33,437 nucleotides of DNA, from positions 1-33,437 of the forward strand of contig CAYPQM010000072.1 in assembly GCA_964412845.1 (NCBI GenBank), read 5' to 3'. Made by a program: the position numbers and the translations under genes. Of this stretch, positions 7,542 through 14,058 are shown piece after piece. How positions within the stretch are numbered: the stretch's first letter is position 1; every line of letters starts with the position of its first letter. A model generated the notes under the pieces. That model was not told the origin of the DNA. It worked only from the letters and a program-made list of their open reading frames with translations, and searched no databases. Source of the stretch: JAWWPY01 sp964412845 (GTDB lineage Bacteria > Actinomycetota > Actinomycetes > Streptosporangiales > Streptosporangiaceae).

Positions 7542-8924
7542 TCAGGACGGGTTGTAGTAGCCGCCGTAGGGCGTGCCGAGATACGGGAACGAGTGCTGAT
7601 AGCCGTTGCTGACGCTGCTGGGCGTCAGGCCGTCGGTGATCAGCCCGGCCGCTCCGTCGGGCTGGTAGCTCTTGTTGATGAGCGGATAGGTCACCCCGGC
7701 GATCGCGCGCAGCTCGATCGTGACCACGTCGTCGAAAACGCGCCGCCCGTTGGGGAACCCGGCGGCGTCGCCGCCGATGAGGCCCAGGATATGAGGGCTG
7801 TGCGCGGGCGGGATGGCCGTATTCAGGCGGAGCATGTCAGCGAGGGTCGAGCCCATGCTGTTCTGGAAACCGGGAATGATCCCGTGCGGGATGCCGGTGA
7901 GCAGGATCGCCTCGAGGTCAGCCCGGGGCTGGCCCGATTTCACCAGCCCGGCCAGCTTCGGGAAGACGCCTGGGTAGAGCACCGGAAGCAGCCCGGCCAG
8001 CCCGGGATGCGCGAAGTACTCGGCGAAGTACTTGTCTTCCGCGGGGGCCAGCGTGTTCCACCTGTCCTTCTTGCCGAGCGGGATGAGAACCTCGTTGACG
8101 AGCGGATTCCCGAGCCGGGACACCTGCCGGAACGGGCCGCTGTCCACGTTGCGGCCGTTGTCGGCGTCCCACAGCCGCACCTTCTGCCGGCACGCCGAGG
8201 TCCAGACGCCGATCACCGCGCGCGGGTCGTCGGCCGACGGGTTCCTCGTCCGGGTGAGCTGCCAGTTGGGCACCTGGATGGCGATGGAGTGCACGTTCAG
8301 CCGGTTGGTGCCGTTCGCTCCGGGGGCATTCTTGCTGAATGCGTGGAAGCCGTACTGGTCGTGCAGGGTCTGGAAGGGCCGCAGGTCAGCCAAGTCGAAG
8401 ATCGAGCCGAGGTCCACGTAAAACCCCTCCGCCCGCTGTCCGGCGAAGACCTTGATGTCGCCCAGGGTGTGGATGGCCTCAGCGGCCAGCGCCTTGTAGT
8501 TCGGCGTGGACAGCGGCCCGATGTTGCAGGGCGGGCAGGCGAGGCCGGAGCCCAGCACTTGCGCCTTGCCGTGCTGGATCCTGGTCACCGTGTAGAACTG
8601 CCGGCGGTTCCAGTTGCCGCTGCGCAGCGACGTGATCGGGCCGGTGTTGTAGAGGAACGTGTCCTCGTTGCGCGTCCGGGTGGTGAAACGGAACTGGTAG
8701 ATGATGTCGGGCCGGCCGTCCCCGGTGTTGTCGATGTTGATGTCGTACAGCACGTCGTCACCGAACTCGTAGAAGTTCGGGCCACCCGCCGGTTCCTGCA
8801 GTGGAATGTAATTGGCAATCAGCGTGACCATTCCCGGGCGATCCGGGCTGACGAACGCGTAAACATCGGTACTGTCCGCGACCGGGTCCTGCGAGATCTC
8901 CGGCGCCTCACGATGTGATGACAT
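7542..8924 (-). CDS. DUF4331 family protein
   Basis: A 460-residue protein with the hallmark N-terminus MSSHREAPEISQDPVADSTDVYAF of DUF4331. A DINIDNTGDGRPD loop near residue 80 looks like a calcium-binding DxDxDG motif, and a CPPC pair lies near residue 130. The family is widespread in bacteria but uncharacterised. No signal peptide precedes the conserved start. A good Shine-Dalgarno (GAGGTGA, 6 bases before ATG 8924) fixes the start. Upstream is a small Tat-signal protein and downstream a 110-residue protein, forming a three-gene unit beside the hydrogenase locus. Whether it is related to hydrogen metabolism is not shown by the sequence. Confidence 0.85.
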   Translation of the reverse strand: MSSHREAPEISQDPVADSTDVYAFVSPDRPGMVTLIANYIPLQEPAGGPNFYEFGDDVLYDINIDNTGDGRPDIIYQFRFTTRTRNEDTFLYNTGPITSLRSGNWNRRQFYTVTRIQHGKAQVLGSGLACPPCNIGPLSTPNYKALAAEAIHTLGDIKVFAGQRAEGFYVDLGSIFDLADLRPFQTLHDQYGFHAFSKNAPGANGTNRLNVHSIAIQVPNWQLTRTRNPSADDPRAVIGVWTSACRQKVRLWDADNGRNVDSGPFRQVSRLGNPLVNEVLIPLGKKDRWNTLAPAEDKYFAEYFAHPGLAGLLPVLYPGVFPKLAGLVKSGQPRADLEAILLTGIPHGIIPGFQNSMGSTLADMLRLNTAIPPAHSPHILGLIGGDAAGFPNGRRVFDDVVTIELRAIAGVTYPLINKSYQPDGAAGLITDGLTPSSVSNGYQHSFPYLGTPYGGYYNPS

Positions 8925-8989
8925 TCTTGTTCACCTCAATGCTTGTCGGCTGAGCCAGTTGCCGGTCTCAGCCGGGCGGGTCGGACCGG

Positions 8990-9334
8990 TTACCTGGCGG
9001 CCTGGACAAGCCGGGCGGCCAGATCTGGGTCCACGAGCCGGGTCTGGCTGGTGCCGGCGAAGACGTCCATCTCGCCGGAGCGTGCGTTACGCACATGCAC
9101 GACGACCTGCTCGTCGCTGGCTGGCCGTGGCGAGTCGGCTGACCTGGCCCGCTTCGCTGGCCGGGCCGCCGCGACCGCGGGAGCCGCGGTCCCCAGCGCT
9201 GCGCCGGCGATCAGGCTGGCCGCCCCCGCCCCCGCGGTGGTGCGCAGCATCGACCTTCGTGACATCGCCGGCTGGCTCACGGCCAGCGACTCGGCGTCAG
9301 CAGGTGAACCTTCTAGGTAATCGTCCCAAGGCAT
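8990..9334 (-). CDS. Small Tat-signal protein
   Basis: A 114-residue protein. The ATG at 9334 is chosen because an AAGGGGGA site precedes it and the N-terminus then gives a proper twin-arginine signal: SRRSML with R26-R27, a hydrophobic Ala/Gly-rich segment (about 31-52), and APAVAAA as the likely cleavage region. The mature part is only about 55 residues (VVVHVRNARSGEMDVFAGTSQTRLVDPDLAARLVQAA) and carries no recognisable catalytic motif. The longer frame to 9511 is probably untranslated leader. The gene is the first of the DUF4331 unit (65-bp gap). Its product may be exported folded, possibly bound to a partner. Function unknown. Confidence 0.75.
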   Translation of the reverse strand: MPWDDYLEGSPADAESLAVSQPAMSRRSMLRTTAGAGAASLIAGAALGTAAPAVAAARPAKRARSADSPRPASDEQVVVHVRNARSGEMDVFAGTSQTRLVDPDLAARLVQAAR

Positions 9335-9724
9335 GACTGTCCCCCTTCGGCCCGCGCCGGTAGCGCGTGACCTTCCCCTGATGTGCCAAAAATGGGCAAA
9401 GCGGCGGTGAGACGCTCCCCAGCATCCCCCGTCGACTTGCGCCGTTGTATTACCCCAGTATTCGGCGCTCCGAACGGCGCGGATGGTAGCCACCCTGCGG
9501 CCTTGAACCAACCTTTACCTGGGAACCGGCCGAGCTGGAGAAGACCGGCAAACCGTCGCACCCAAATTAAGGCACACCAACCAGGGGCCGCGGCATGTGG
9601 CCATGCACCGTGGCCGCCAGGTCAGGCCCCAGCCCGGCGCCCCGGTCACGCAGGGCCGGTCACGCGCTACCGCCTGCCCAGGTCGCGCCGGACCATCTGC
9701 CCAGGTCAAGTCCGGACAGCATGA
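9335..9724. other. Intergenic region upstream of the Tat/DUF4331 unit
   Basis: This 390-bp stretch shows no convincing gene. It should hold the promoter of the leftward Tat/DUF4331 unit. On the minus strand, GTTC, 16 bases, then GGGTAA (around 9449-9476) loosely resembles stress-sigma (SigB-like) promoters of actinomycetes. It sits between 8-bp inverted arms (9439-9446 and 9473-9480, GCGCCGTT/AACGGCGC). Both are weak suggestions. Confidence 0.3.
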
Positions 9725-9982
9725 TCAGGCGGCGTGCCGGGCGCGCGAGGCGGCGGCCCGCGCGGCGATCAGCTCACTGACTCCGCCGACCGCCTCACTA
9801 AGACCGCCGCGGGAAACCCGGCCGACGGCTCCCTGCGCTATTACCGTGGCTTCCCCCACTATCCGGTGCATTTCCGGCGATGCCCTGATTGCCCGCCAGG
9901 ACGAACGCACCCGTTCCAGCCCATCACGGCCGCCATTCACGCCGACCAGGTAGCCGGCCACGAACCCGATGATCGTTTCCAT
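9725..9982 (-). CDS. Small membrane-associated protein at the end of the hhy operon
   Basis: An 85-residue protein starting METIIGFVAGYLVGVNGG, a glycine-rich single membrane-inserting segment, then an amphipathic, Arg-rich helical region (ERVRSSWRAIRASPEMHRIV) and an Ala-rich C-terminus. The shape recalls YtxH-like or other small Gly-zipper membrane proteins. An AGGCAGG site precedes the ATG. It lies 70 bp after the 34-residue microprotein on the same strand, so it may be the last gene of the hydrogenase operon or a separate gene. Function unknown; a membrane-association role is inferred only from composition. Confidence 0.6.
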   Translation of the reverse strand: METIIGFVAGYLVGVNGGRDGLERVRSSWRAIRASPEMHRIVGEATVIAQGAVGRVSRGGLSEAVGGVSELIAARAAASRARHAA

Positions 9983-10052
9983 TGTTCTGCCTGCCTTATC
10001 AGGGTCGGACGAGCGAGCGCCGCGCTTCCGCGCGCCGCCGCGGCTCGCGGGA

Positions 10053-10157
10053 CTACATCTCGCGGAGCTCGAGGTAGCGCTTGATGTCCGGCAGCGACTG
10101 GATTATCGCGGCCAGCACGACCGCGAGCACTGCTGCCTTGATCAGCTTCGTGATCAT
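10053..10157 (-). CDS. 34-residue membrane microprotein (DUF6893-like)
   Basis: An ORF of 34 codons plus TAG: a short basic N-terminus (MITKLIK), one hydrophobic helix (AAVLAVVLAAIIQ) and the conserved-looking tail SLPDIKRYLELREM. The LPDIKRYL motif matches my recollection of the actinobacterial DUF6893 small-protein family. AGGAGG lies 6 bases before the ATG, and the ATG overlaps the TGA of the 506-residue hydrogenase-linked gene (ATGA), so translation is coupled. It is predicted to sit in the cytoplasmic membrane with a short charged tail. Its place in the operon makes a membrane tether or small subunit of the hydrogenase or its redox partner plausible, but this is inference. Confidence 0.75.
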   Translation of the reverse strand: MITKLIKAAVLAVVLAAIIQSLPDIKRYLELREM

Positions 10158-11674
10158 GGATTGCCTCCTAGTGGCTCGACCTCGTCGGGTGCGAAGTACA
10201 GGAACCTGCCGTGGTTGCGCTGCATCTCGGCGGCCGGGTCGTCCTCCGGGACCAGCGCCAGATGGACGTGGCCATCGACGTCGAACAGCACGGCCTCCAC
10301 CTGCGCGGTGCGGCCGGTAAGGAAAAGATCTTGCGCGTCAGCGCGCCGGGCACCCGGGCACATGCGGACCCGGCTGCCCCGGGCGACCCGGACGCCGCCG
10401 ATCAGGACATGATCGGTCTCGGGGGAGACCGACCGGTCCGCACCTGGATCCCACCAGGGAGCCTGACCCGGCGTGGCCGGGTCCCCAGGCAGCTCACCGA
10501 TCTGCGGGAACCCGCCGATCTGCGGGAACCCGCCAGGCTCCGGGAACCCGCCGATCTGCGGGAAAGCACCGTCCGGAATGCCGCCAGGCTCCCCGGGGCC
10601 ACCCCGTCCCAGGCCCCCTGGCGTGACGGGCCTCAGGTACCGGATGGCCCCATGCATCCGCTCGAGCATTTCCGGCGGCAAGTGGTCCAGCCGGTCCAGC
10701 AGCGCGGCGGCCTTGGCATCGGTGCCGCGAGCCTGGCGCTTCTCGTCATCGGTCAGCGTCAGCGTGCGCAAGGTCAGAATCTCGTCAATCTCGGTCGAGT
10801 CGAAGAGCTCACCAGCGCTCTCGGCGGCGATCTCCGGATGGTCATAGAGGATGACCGGGGAGGAAAGCACCAGCTCGCGGCAGTCTTCCGGGCCCGCGAG
10901 CACCGGCCACGTGCTGGCATTGACACAGTCGCCGACCATGCCCGCCGCCCACTCAGGTGGCGCGGTCATGGACAGGAACCTGCCACCCGGCACGCCGATC
11001 AGGCAGTGCGCGGCGACCAGGGCGAACCGGAGGCCATCGGCGCGCCGCCGCAGCGGTCCGTCCGGCTCCGTGCGGTTCTCCACCTGGACCCGCAGCCGCA
11101 GCGCGCCGTACGGGCCGGGCAGCCGCTCCGCGCTCAGCCGGATGATCCCGTCCAGCGCCGCCCGCCGCCGGACCACCCGGCCGGCTGGCTGCCCGCCCGC
11201 GGCGGCGACATCGTGAGTCGCCTCATCGCCGGGGACCTGGAACGGGATCCCGGTTCCCCCGTCCAGCAGCGTGGCGAGGGAGGCAGTTGCCCGCTGCTCC
11301 CGTTCGGCCGCCTCATCCCAGGGGGTGACCTCGCAGCCGTCCACCTCCAGCGAGGTCACCTCAGTGAACTCGCCCGGCCGCGACGTGGCCGCCTGCACGG
11401 TCCGCCGCTGCAACTGCAGGAAGCGGAGCAGCACGGTGATCTCGGCGTCGTCGGCGCATTCGAGCACGCACTCGGTCTGGGTGGCGGATGGCTCGTATTC
11501 ATCGATGGCCCGGTACGCCGGGGGCATCAGCACGCCGAACTGGAAACGCTCCTGGTTCTTCTGCGCGGACCCGCGATAGGGATAGAGCAGGTATCCCTCG
11601 TAGAGGATGGCGTCGGCCACCTGCCGTGCGTGCTCAACGAACCGGGGGTCCAGGGCGGCCTGCTCGCGCTTCAT
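10154..11674 (-). CDS. Hydrogenase-operon conserved protein of unknown function
   Basis: A 506-residue soluble protein starting MKREQAALDPRFVEHARQVADAILYEGYLLYPYR. The ATG at 11674 overlaps the DUF6084 stop (ATGA), so the longer frame to 11803 is rejected. The first 370 residues form a conserved globular part (QERFQFGVLMPPAY, FALVAAHCLIGVPGGRFLSM, HPEIAAESAGELFDSTEIDEILTLRTLTLTDDEKRQAR). A Pro/Gly linker of six-residue repeats (GGFPQI-type) follows, then a C-terminal domain of about 100 residues with a strand-rich VLFDVDGHVHLALVPEDDP segment. I know no biochemical function. Its constant company with hhySL and DUF5947/DUF6084 suggests a role in assembly, electron transfer or localisation of the hydrogenase. 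Confidence 0.8.
   Translation of the reverse strand: MKREQAALDPRFVEHARQVADAILYEGYLLYPYRGSAQKNQERFQFGVLMPPAYRAIDEYEPSATQTECVLECADDAEITVLLRFLQLQRRTVQAATSRPGEFTEVTSLEVDGCEVTPWDEAAEREQRATASLATLLDGGTGIPFQVPGDEATHDVAAAGGQPAGRVVRRRAALDGIIRLSAERLPGPYGALRLRVQVENRTEPDGPLRRRADGLRFALVAAHCLIGVPGGRFLSMTAPPEWAAGMVGDCVNASTWPVLAGPEDCRELVLSSPVILYDHPEIAAESAGELFDSTEIDEILTLRTLTLTDDEKRQARGTDAKAAALLDRLDHLPPEMLERMHGAIRYLRPVTPGGLGRGGPGEPGGIPDGAFPQIGGFPEPGGFPQIGGFPQIGELPGDPATPGQAPWWDPGADRSVSPETDHVLIGGVRVARGSRVRMCPGARRADAQDLFLTGRTAQVEAVLFDVDGHVHLALVPEDDPAAEMQRNHGRFLYFAPDEVEPLGGNP
10499..10570 (-). repeat. Four 18-bp tandem repeats in the linker of the 506-residue protein
   Basis: Units start at 10499, 10517, 10535 and 10553. 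The first two are identical (GATCTGCGGGAACCCGCC on the plus strand) and the others carry a few changes. They encode six-residue GGFPQI/GGFPEP repeats on the minus strand, so copy-number change would keep the frame. Confidence 0.85.
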
Positions 11675-12321
11675 GGCTGATCCTCCGATTCCTGTGACGC
11701 CCCGGCCAGCAGGGCCAGCAGGGTGGCGTCCCAGGTGGGAATGGCCGTGCGGTTCTTGAACCGGATCAGCTCGTCCAGCGTCTCGCGGCTCATCCGGATC
11801 CACGCGCTGTTAGGGAAGTGCGCGTTGACGGAATCCCGCCACACGCTTACCGGCAGCCGGAAACTGGCTTCCTTGCTCCACGGCACCTGCTGGACCTGAA
11901 GGCGGCCATCCACGCGGGCGAAGATGGTCCCGCTGAACAGCATCAGCAGCGGGATCTCACCGGAATCCAGCGCGCTGAAGTAGCGGGTGGCGGCGATCTC
12001 CAGGTCGTAGCTGAACGGCACCGGCAGGTCTAGTTCGGTGCTGCCGGTGAAGGACGGCACCATGGCGGTCAGCAGCGTGAATTGCAGCGGCTTGAGCGTG
12101 TCGGACCATCGCTGCGTCTCGCCGAACAGGTCATTCAGCCGCTCCGCCTCGGCATCCGTGTAGCGGCGGCGTACCGGCTCGATCCGGATCTGGCAGCGCA
12201 ACACGATCGCGTCGACCCGTTCGCCGGTCGTCTCGCTGATCCGCAGAGTCAGCGAGAATGACGGCACCACCGCATAGCGTTCGGCCCGGGCGCCGATGCA
12301 GTCGAAGGAGAGTTCGGCCAT
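11671..12321 (-). CDS. DUF6084 family protein
   Basis: A 216-residue soluble protein opening MAELSFDCIGARAERYAVVPSF, with a beta-rich N-terminal half (LTLRISETTGERVDAIVLRCQIRIEP) and FTLLTAMVPSFTGSTELDLPVPFSYDLEIAATRYFSAL in the middle. This matches the DUF6084 family, found next to actinobacterial group 1h hydrogenases. No metal-binding cluster motif or signal peptide is seen. It starts one base after the DUF5947 stop and overlaps the 506-residue gene, so it is in the middle of a tightly coupled operon. Molecular role unknown; accessory or assembly factor for Hhy is the inference from context. Confidence 0.8.
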   Translation of the reverse strand: MAELSFDCIGARAERYAVVPSFSLTLRISETTGERVDAIVLRCQIRIEPVRRRYTDAEAERLNDLFGETQRWSDTLKPLQFTLLTAMVPSFTGSTELDLPVPFSYDLEIAATRYFSALDSGEIPLLMLFSGTIFARVDGRLQVQQVPWSKEASFRLPVSVWRDSVNAHFPNSAWIRMSRETLDELIRFKNRTAIPTWDATLLALLAGASQESEDQP

Positions 12322-12322
12322 C

Positions 12323-13048
12323 TCAGGACTCCGGGGCGGAGTCTTTAGCGCGGGCCCGCACGCCCGCCAGGAACGCGTCGATGCTTTCCCGTGCCTCGGT
12401 GCCGCCGTCGAAGCCCTTCCACAGCATCCGCATCCGGCCGGCGAGTTCGTAACAGGCGTCGATCGGCACGATGAAGTACTCCACTCCGGAGGCCGATCGG
12501 CAGATCAGCACCGCCTCGACGTCCTGCTCCGCGGCGCGCAGCAGCGGGTGGGCCTCCGCCAGCCGCGCCCAGGCCTGCAGGTCGAGCAGGCACTCAGTGG
12601 CACCGGCCGGACTTGGGTAGAACCCGGTTACCTCACCCCGCTGCGAGCTGCTCAGGAAGAAAGCCAGCCCGACCGGGATCTGCAGGTCGTCCCACTCAGC
12701 CACGGACAGGGTCCGGGACGGGTCCCGGACATACCGGTCGGGTACCCCGCGGTATCTGGTGCCGCCCGCGCTGCCGTGCGTGAACAAGAGGTAGCACCCC
12801 CGGCAGACGCACATCAGGCTGGACTGCTCCAGGTCCGCCACATGGCTGTGGCGCGAGTCCACCTCGGTGGCGCACATCTCACAGCGTTCCTGCTGCGCGT
12901 CCGCCTCCCGGGGCGCGCCGACCCCCCGCGGCAGCACGACCGGACCGTCGGCGCCGCCGGCGGGTGGGCCGCCGGCGGCGGCCGGCGCCGCCGCGGGGGT
13001 GGCCGGCGGCGGCTCCAGGAACCTGCGTAGCCCAGCCTGGCCCGTCAC
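12323..13048 (-). CDS. DUF5947 family protein with Cys-rich motif
   Basis: A 241-residue protein starting at a GTG (13048) that overlaps the TGA of the Fe-S gene (GTGA). After a Pro/Ala-rich N-terminal 50 residues comes a metal-binding-like motif: C56-x2-C59, then C80-x-C82-x2-C85, with His residues between (RHSHV). This is followed by YRGVPDRYVRDP and a globular C-terminal half (IPVGLAFFLSSSQRGEVTGFYPSPAGATECLL). This is the pattern of DUF5947, a partner of actinobacterial high-affinity hydrogenases. The cysteines could bind zinc or an iron-sulfur centre; the sequence does not decide. Role unknown. Confidence 0.8.
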   Translation of the reverse strand: MTGQAGLRRFLEPPPATPAAAPAAAGGPPAGGADGPVVLPRGVGAPREADAQQERCEMCATEVDSRHSHVADLEQSSLMCVCRGCYLLFTHGSAGGTRYRGVPDRYVRDPSRTLSVAEWDDLQIPVGLAFFLSSSQRGEVTGFYPSPAGATECLLDLQAWARLAEAHPLLRAAEQDVEAVLICRSASGVEYFIVPIDACYELAGRMRMLWKGFDGGTEARESIDAFLAGVRARAKDSAPES

Positions 13049-13971
13049 GACGCCGCCGCCTCCAGCGGTGCCGGGATCGCGACCCGGACACCCTGGCTGT
13101 CGCCGAGCAGCGGAAGCGGGTCGAGATGGACGGCGGAATCGCCGAGGCCCCTGCCCGCAGCCCGCACGTCATATGTCGCGCCGCACTCGGCGCAATCGAG
13201 CTGCTCGCCCGCCAGCAGGGCCTGAGCCAGCGAGGATCCGCAGGCCGCACACGCGTCCCGATAGGCGTACAGGGTGCCGCGGACGGAGCAGATGAGCACC
13301 GGCACGTCACCCGCCAGCACCCTGACCGGCCGCCCGGTGGGCGGCCCGATACCCGGCAGGGTGACCCAGGAGGGATCACCTGGCCCGCCCGTGGCGCCCG
13401 CCGCGTCAGCTACCGGGCCGGGCGGGGGCGGTGCGCCCGGTGGGCCGCTGCCGATCTGCAGCAGCGTCTGCTGGCCAGGTGGCGGTTCGCTCACCCCCTC
13501 CACCACGACATCGGTAACCTCGGGCGCAGCCTCGTCGATCGCGCCCTGGATGGCCAGCCGGACCGTCACGGTGGACGACGGGCAGCCGTGGCAGCTGCCT
13601 TCCAGCCGCAGGTGGGCAACACCGTCGTCGGTCACGCCGAGGTACTCCACCCCGCCCGCGTGCGAGCCGAGGTAGGGCCGCACCCGGTCCAGGGCACGCT
13701 GGATCCTGGTATCGACATCCAGCGGATGCAGGTCATGCAGCAGCAGCAGGCTCTCCACCAGCGGATCTGACAGCAACCTGTCGAGCACGGCTTCGCCTGC
13801 GTCCCCCTCCTGACCCAGCGCCGTCATGATGTGGCCGAGCCCATCGCCATAGAGGCCAAGCAGGATGCGCACCAGTTCTTCCGCAGCCGGGGCCGCGGAG
13901 GAGTTCCCGCTTGATCGCAAAACGCCGAGCAACTCCTCGACCCGTGCCCCGACCTGCCGAACTACGGCCAT
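13045..13971 (-). CDS. NifU-domain/Rieske-like Fe-S protein (HhyE-type)
   Basis: A 308-residue protein with three parts. Residues 1-85 are helical. A NifU C-terminal-type domain (about 86-160) contains C127-x2-C130 (CHGC). After a Pro/Gly linker, a Rieske-fold-like domain (about 205-300) follows, in which the usual C-x-H/C-x2-H ligands are replaced by C241-x2-C244 and C260-x2-C263. Proteins of this kind sit beside hhySL, and the mycobacterial HhyE/HucE proteins have been linked genetically to hydrogenase activity as putative electron carriers. It would pass electrons from HhyS to the respiratory chain or help cluster assembly. It lies 85 bp after hhyL, across a strong hairpin, and overlaps DUF5947. 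Confidence 0.85.
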   Translation of the reverse strand: MAVVRQVGARVEELLGVLRSSGNSSAAPAAEELVRILLGLYGDGLGHIMTALGQEGDAGEAVLDRLLSDPLVESLLLLHDLHPLDVDTRIQRALDRVRPYLGSHAGGVEYLGVTDDGVAHLRLEGSCHGCPSSTVTVRLAIQGAIDEAAPEVTDVVVEGVSEPPPGQQTLLQIGSGPPGAPPPPGPVADAAGATGGPGDPSWVTLPGIGPPTGRPVRVLAGDVPVLICSVRGTLYAYRDACAACGSSLAQALLAGEQLDCAECGATYDVRAAGRGLGDSAVHLDPLPLLGDSQGVRVAIPAPLEAAAS

Positions 13972-14011
13972 CCGCCTCGCCTCTCCGTCAGCCCATCAGG
14001 TCATGCCGCAC

Positions 14012-14058
14012 CGGGTCCTGCCCGGCCTTGCTGGCCGGGCAGGACCCGCATGCGGGTC
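14012..14058 (-). promoter_or_regulatory. Intercistronic hairpin with competing palindrome after hhyL
   Basis: Arms 14012-14027 and 14033-14048 are perfect 16-bp complements around a 5-base loop, placed 8 bp past the hhyL stop. A second perfect palindrome, GACCCGCATGCGGGTC (14043-14058), overlaps the hhyL stop and shares CGGGTC with the first arm in the transcript, so the two folds exclude each other. Likely roles are partial termination or processing and stabilisation of hhySL mRNA, giving less of the accessory genes. Confidence 0.7.

Noticed and set aside
7275..8918. 547-codon plus-strand frame opposite DUF4331
   Set aside because: It mirrors the DUF4331 gene, whose signature start and Shine-Dalgarno are clear. 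The antisense peptide shows no recognisable domain.
10499..10570. CRISPR-like array from the repeated 18-mers
   Set aside because: The units are directly adjacent without spacers and encode an in-frame six-residue protein repeat.
11675..11803. Longer start for the 506-residue protein (to 11803)
   Set aside because: It would overlap DUF6084 by 133 bp, while the ATG at 11674 gives the ATGA coupling seen elsewhere in the operon.
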